From assembly GCF_022479115.1 (NCBI RefSeq), contig NZ_CP092497.1, forward strand, positions 6,696,001 to 6,760,000: 64,000 nt of DNA, written 5' to 3'. Each line of letters opens with the position of its first letter. Position 1 is the first letter of the stretch. The notes below the pieces were generated by a model, which searched no databases, was not told the origin of the DNA, and was given only the letters and a program-made list of their open reading frames with translations. Below, in pieces: positions 61,576 to 64,000 of the stretch. The DNA comes from Amycolatopsis sp. EV170708-02-1 (GTDB taxonomy: Bacteria > Actinomycetota > Actinomycetes > Mycobacteriales > Pseudonocardiaceae). A program made the position numbers and the translations under genes.

Positions 61576-63129
61576 TCAAGGACGGGTCAGGTACCGGCAG
61601 CCGATCCCGTCCTTCGCGGTAACGGGGGTCTGACGCGCGAGGGACCGGCTCAGGTTCCATTCGCGCCAATCATCTTCCGGGATTCCTCGCACGACCGGCC
61701 CGAGCACACAGGACCGCAGCGGCTCGGGCAGCCGGTCCGCCGACGGCACCACGTCGGCGGAAAACCGTGACAGGTAAGTGGTGTCGAGCGTCTTGCCGTG
61801 TGCGAGCCGATCGATGTTGCGGTCGGCGATGAACCGTTCCGGATCGAGCACGGCCAGCCCGAGCAGCGCCGCGACGGCGGCCCCGATGGCCGCGCGCGGC
61901 AGCCAGGACGGCCGCAGCGGGATCAGGGACGCGAGCACCAGCAGGAAGATCAGGCCGATCCAGAGTTCGCAGACCTCGACGAGCAGCCGCAGCACGGTGA
62001 ACCCGTACGCCTGCTGGTATGTCCACATGCGACTCAACGCCGACGCGACCAGCACCAGGCTGAGCACGCTCAACGCGCCGAGCAGCCCGCGCTGCCAGGC
62101 ACGATCGGCCACCGAGGTCTTCGGCGCCCAGCGCAACGCGGCGGCGACCAGCAGCAGGGTCAGCACGGTGATGGCGGAGAGCTGCCAGAACCCGCTCCTG
62201 GCGTACTCGGCGGCCGTCAGCCCGCTCGTGGCCAGGACGTATTCGGTGCCACCGAACAACACGACCAGGCGGACCACGACGAAACTCGTGAACAGCAGCA
62301 CCAGCACGCCCAGCGGCAACGTCCATTCGAGCCGGTGCGCGAGCCGTTTGCGCGGCGCGTCGTCGGCTGCGGGCAGCGGGGGCGCCGCCAGCAGGTAACA
62401 CGCCCCGGCGACGGCGAACGCGGCCACCACGAACAGGAAACCCCAGCGCACGAAGGTCCCCGGGTTCAGCTCGGGGATCACCGCGTCGACGACGTTCGCG
62501 AACGCGGCGTCCGCGCCCCGCAACAGCGGCACGAACACCAGCAACAGCACGGCGCTCGCCAGCACCGGCACGAGGAACCTGGGCCTCGTGCGGCCTTCCT
62601 GTTTCTTGCCGAGCTTCGTAAGCCCGCGCCCGATCCACGGGATCGAAAGCAGCGCTTCGATGGGGACCGCGAAGACGTCGTAAATGATCGTGTTCACGGT
62701 GCGTTTCCCGACCACCGCGAGGGATCCCGCGACAAGGGCCGCCAGGACGCACAACACGTTCAGCCATACCGACGCGCGGAACATGCCGACGGCGAGCAGC
62801 CCGAGGGCCGCCGCCGCCCACAGCGCGTTGACCAGCCGGAAGTGCGGTTCGGCGTCGCCTCGGGCGCGCTTGTCGGCGAAGTAGACAGCCACGGCGAAGG
62901 CGAGCCCGGCCACGAACCAGCCCGCTCCGGGGTCGTCCGGCATGACGAACGCGGTGACCAGCCCGGCCGCGACCGCCGCGGGCAGCACGGAGGCGGGCAG
63001 CGGGACGATCGCCGACTTCGGCGGCACCCGTGGCCGCATCAGGATCGGCACCTGTGGGGCGGGTGGCATGGGCGGCAGGGTGGTCGTCGCCGAGGGCGGC
63101 GACGCGTGCGCCTGCTTCTCTTCGCTCAT
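61576..63129 (-). CDS. DUF4153/DUF4173-type polytopic membrane protein
   Basis: The product is 517 residues from ATG 63129. A Pro-rich cytoplasmic head precedes about twelve helices (for example LRLLVEVCELWIGLIFLLVL and FVVRLVVLFGGTEYVLATSG). The C-terminal LAVLDPERFIADRNIDRLAH motif is characteristic of the DUF4153/DUF4173 group. A soluble tail contains two cysteines. These proteins often sit beside two-component systems, as here. Function unknown. Confidence 0.88.
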   Translation of the reverse strand: MSEEKQAHASPPSATTTLPPMPPAPQVPILMRPRVPPKSAIVPLPASVLPAAVAAGLVTAFVMPDDPGAGWFVAGLAFAVAVYFADKRARGDAEPHFRLVNALWAAAALGLLAVGMFRASVWLNVLCVLAALVAGSLAVVGKRTVNTIIYDVFAVPIEALLSIPWIGRGLTKLGKKQEGRTRPRFLVPVLASAVLLLVFVPLLRGADAAFANVVDAVIPELNPGTFVRWGFLFVVAAFAVAGACYLLAAPPLPAADDAPRKRLAHRLEWTLPLGVLVLLFTSFVVVRLVVLFGGTEYVLATSGLTAAEYARSGFWQLSAITVLTLLLVAAALRWAPKTSVADRAWQRGLLGALSVLSLVLVASALSRMWTYQQAYGFTVLRLLVEVCELWIGLIFLLVLASLIPLRPSWLPRAAIGAAVAALLGLAVLDPERFIADRNIDRLAHGKTLDTTYLSRFSADVVPSADRLPEPLRSCVLGPVVRGIPEDDWREWNLSRSLARQTPVTAKDGIGCRYLTRP

Positions 63130-63178
63130 CTAAACCTCCAGTTTGCGAAAGCACATATCGTCGGGTGTGGGGACGGCT

Positions 63179-63256
63179 GAAAGCGTCCTTCACCTCATCT
63201 CACGCGGTGAAGGACGCTTTCGCCCCGTCACATGCGGGGAAAGTCCCCTTCAGCCC
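63179..63256. terminator. Double hairpin between kinase and DUF4173 gene
   Basis: GAAAGCGTCCTTCAC (63179-63193) pairs perfectly with GTGAAGGACGCTTTC (63207-63221). It is followed by a second unit with CATGCGGGGAAAGTCCCCTT. The same GTGAAGG..CCTTCAC plus GGAAAGTCCCCTTC combination occurs at 19546 and 52153. It ends the kinase transcript on the minus strand. Confidence 0.7.
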
Positions 63257-63259
63257 CCG

Positions 63260-64000
63260 CTAGGGAACGGGGATCACGACGCGGATGACACAGCCCGGCC
63301 GGCCCTCGGGGGTGACGACGGCGATGCTGCCGTCGTGCAGGTCGACCACCCACCGCGCGATCGCGAGGCCGAGGCCGGTGCCCCCGCCGCCCGCCCGCTC
63401 ACCCCGGGTGAACCGCTCGAACACGCTGTCCCGCTCCCCCGGCGGGATCCCGGGGCCTTCGTCTTCGACCTCGATGACGACGTCGGCCTCGCGGGCCTCC
63501 GCCCGCACCCGGACCTGTCCCCCGGCGGGTCCGTGCCGGACGGCGTTGTCGAGCAGGTTGACCACGACCTGGTAGAGCCGGCCGCGGTCGGCGACGGCGG
63601 TCGCGCCGGGTGGCTGGACGTCGACGGAGAAGCACACTCCGCGACCCGTGGCCCCGGCTTCGGCGGCGACCTCCTCCAGCAGCAGTTCGAGATCGAACTC
63701 CTCCAACTGCAGCGGGAAAGCACCCGCGTCGATCCGCGAGAGATCGAGGAGTTCCGAAACCAGCCTGCCGAGCCGTTCGGTCTGCTGCAGCGCGGTCTTC
63801 AACGTCGCCGGGTCGGGTTCGGCGACGCCGTCGACCAGGTTCTCCAGCACCCCGTTCAGCGCGGTGATCGGCGTGCGGAGCTCGTGGGAGACGTTCGCGA
63901 TCAGCTCGCGGCGGCGCTGATCCGAGGCGTCGAGGTCGGCGGCCATCTGGTTGAAGGCGTGCGACAGCTCCCCGACCTCGTCGCGGGCGGTCGCCCGGAC
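63260..64000 (-). CDS. HAMP-type sensor histidine kinase (5' end beyond window)
   Basis: The frame is open to the window edge at 64000 and lacks its start. The visible part begins in a HAMP domain (ARDEVGELSHAFNQMAADLD). HisKA follows with the phospho-acceptor histidine in RRRELIANVSHELRTPITAL, then HATPase with VVNLLDNAVRHGPAGG (N box), VEDEGPGIPPGERDSVFERF (G1/F boxes) and GGGGTGLGLAIARWVVDLHD (G2). A response regulator should lie upstream, outside the window. Its signal is unknown. Confidence 0.93.
   Translation of the reverse strand, partial: VRATARDEVGELSHAFNQMAADLDASDQRRRELIANVSHELRTPITALNGVLENLVDGVAEPDPATLKTALQQTERLGRLVSELLDLSRIDAGAFPLQLEEFDLELLLEEVAAEAGATGRGVCFSVDVQPPGATAVADRGRLYQVVVNLLDNAVRHGPAGGQVRVRAEAREADVVIEVEDEGPGIPPGERDSVFERFTRGERAGGGGTGLGLAIARWVVDLHDGSIAVVTPEGRPGCVIRVVIPVP

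Overview
This is a high-GC actinobacterial chromosome segment. The best guess is Pseudonocardiaceae, Amycolatopsis-like. That rests on the overall GC, frequent GTG starts, a subtilisin-inhibitor (SSI) protein, Lsr2, class F sortases, an ECF41 sigma factor, and a core gene order (dnaG, dgt, glyS, ArsR, Zur, uppS, recO, era, CorC, ybeY, phoH, rsmE, dnaJ2, hrcA) that matches, as I remember it, the corresponding block of Mycobacterium tuberculosis. The genus is inference.

Layout. 0-10.3 kb: catabolic and secreted functions. These are an MmyB-type regulator (5' end missing), two divergent pectate lyases (PL10-like and PL1) sharing a CebR/LacI-type operator, a very large secreted coiled-coil/FG-GAP/TPR protein split by a frameshift, and a MarR repressor divergent from a quinone-oxidoreductase-like gene with twin operators between them. 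10.3-19.2 kb: an accessory island ending at tRNA-Asn. It holds a DUF2637 membrane gene, a type I-E-like CRISPR array (17 repeats), a decayed second copy of the DUF2637-leader-CRISPR cassette, a Ski2-like helicase, an Lsr2 paralogue, an excisionase and a tyrosine integrase. No cas gene is in the window. 19.2-29 kb: tam (frameshifted), dnaG, the SigJ/ECF41 factor with its carboxymuconolactone-decarboxylase partner and a recognisable target promoter, an aldehyde dehydrogenase lacking its catalytic cysteine, a large membrane protein and a serpin. 29-39 kb: dgt, a DUF218 protein, a DesK/NarL-type two-component system coupled to an ABC-2 exporter, glyS, and a sortase F cluster. 39-56 kb: ArsR and Zur regulators with a YcgR/YcgQ-like permease pair, then the housekeeping block uppS-recO, four CD225/dispanin genes with RDD and DUF2752 proteins, era-CorC-ybeY-phoH, HIT, and rsmE-dnaJ2-hrcA. 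56-64 kb: secreted lipase, mmsA (frameshifted) divergent from PucR, an SSI-type inhibitor, a DUF4173 membrane protein, and a sensor kinase running off the end.

Themes. Housekeeping genes are mostly on the minus strand in tight, overlapping operons (ATGA, GTGA and TGATG junctions), while accessory genes sit between them. Convergent gene pairs are separated by strikingly perfect hairpins that fall into at least three sequence families. Four genes carry single-base frameshifts in otherwise intact frames, which points either to residual base errors in this sequence or to recent mutations.

Most promising for novelty: the duplicated DUF2637-leader-CRISPR cassette inside a tRNA-Asn island, and the CebR-type operator placed between pectate lyase genes.
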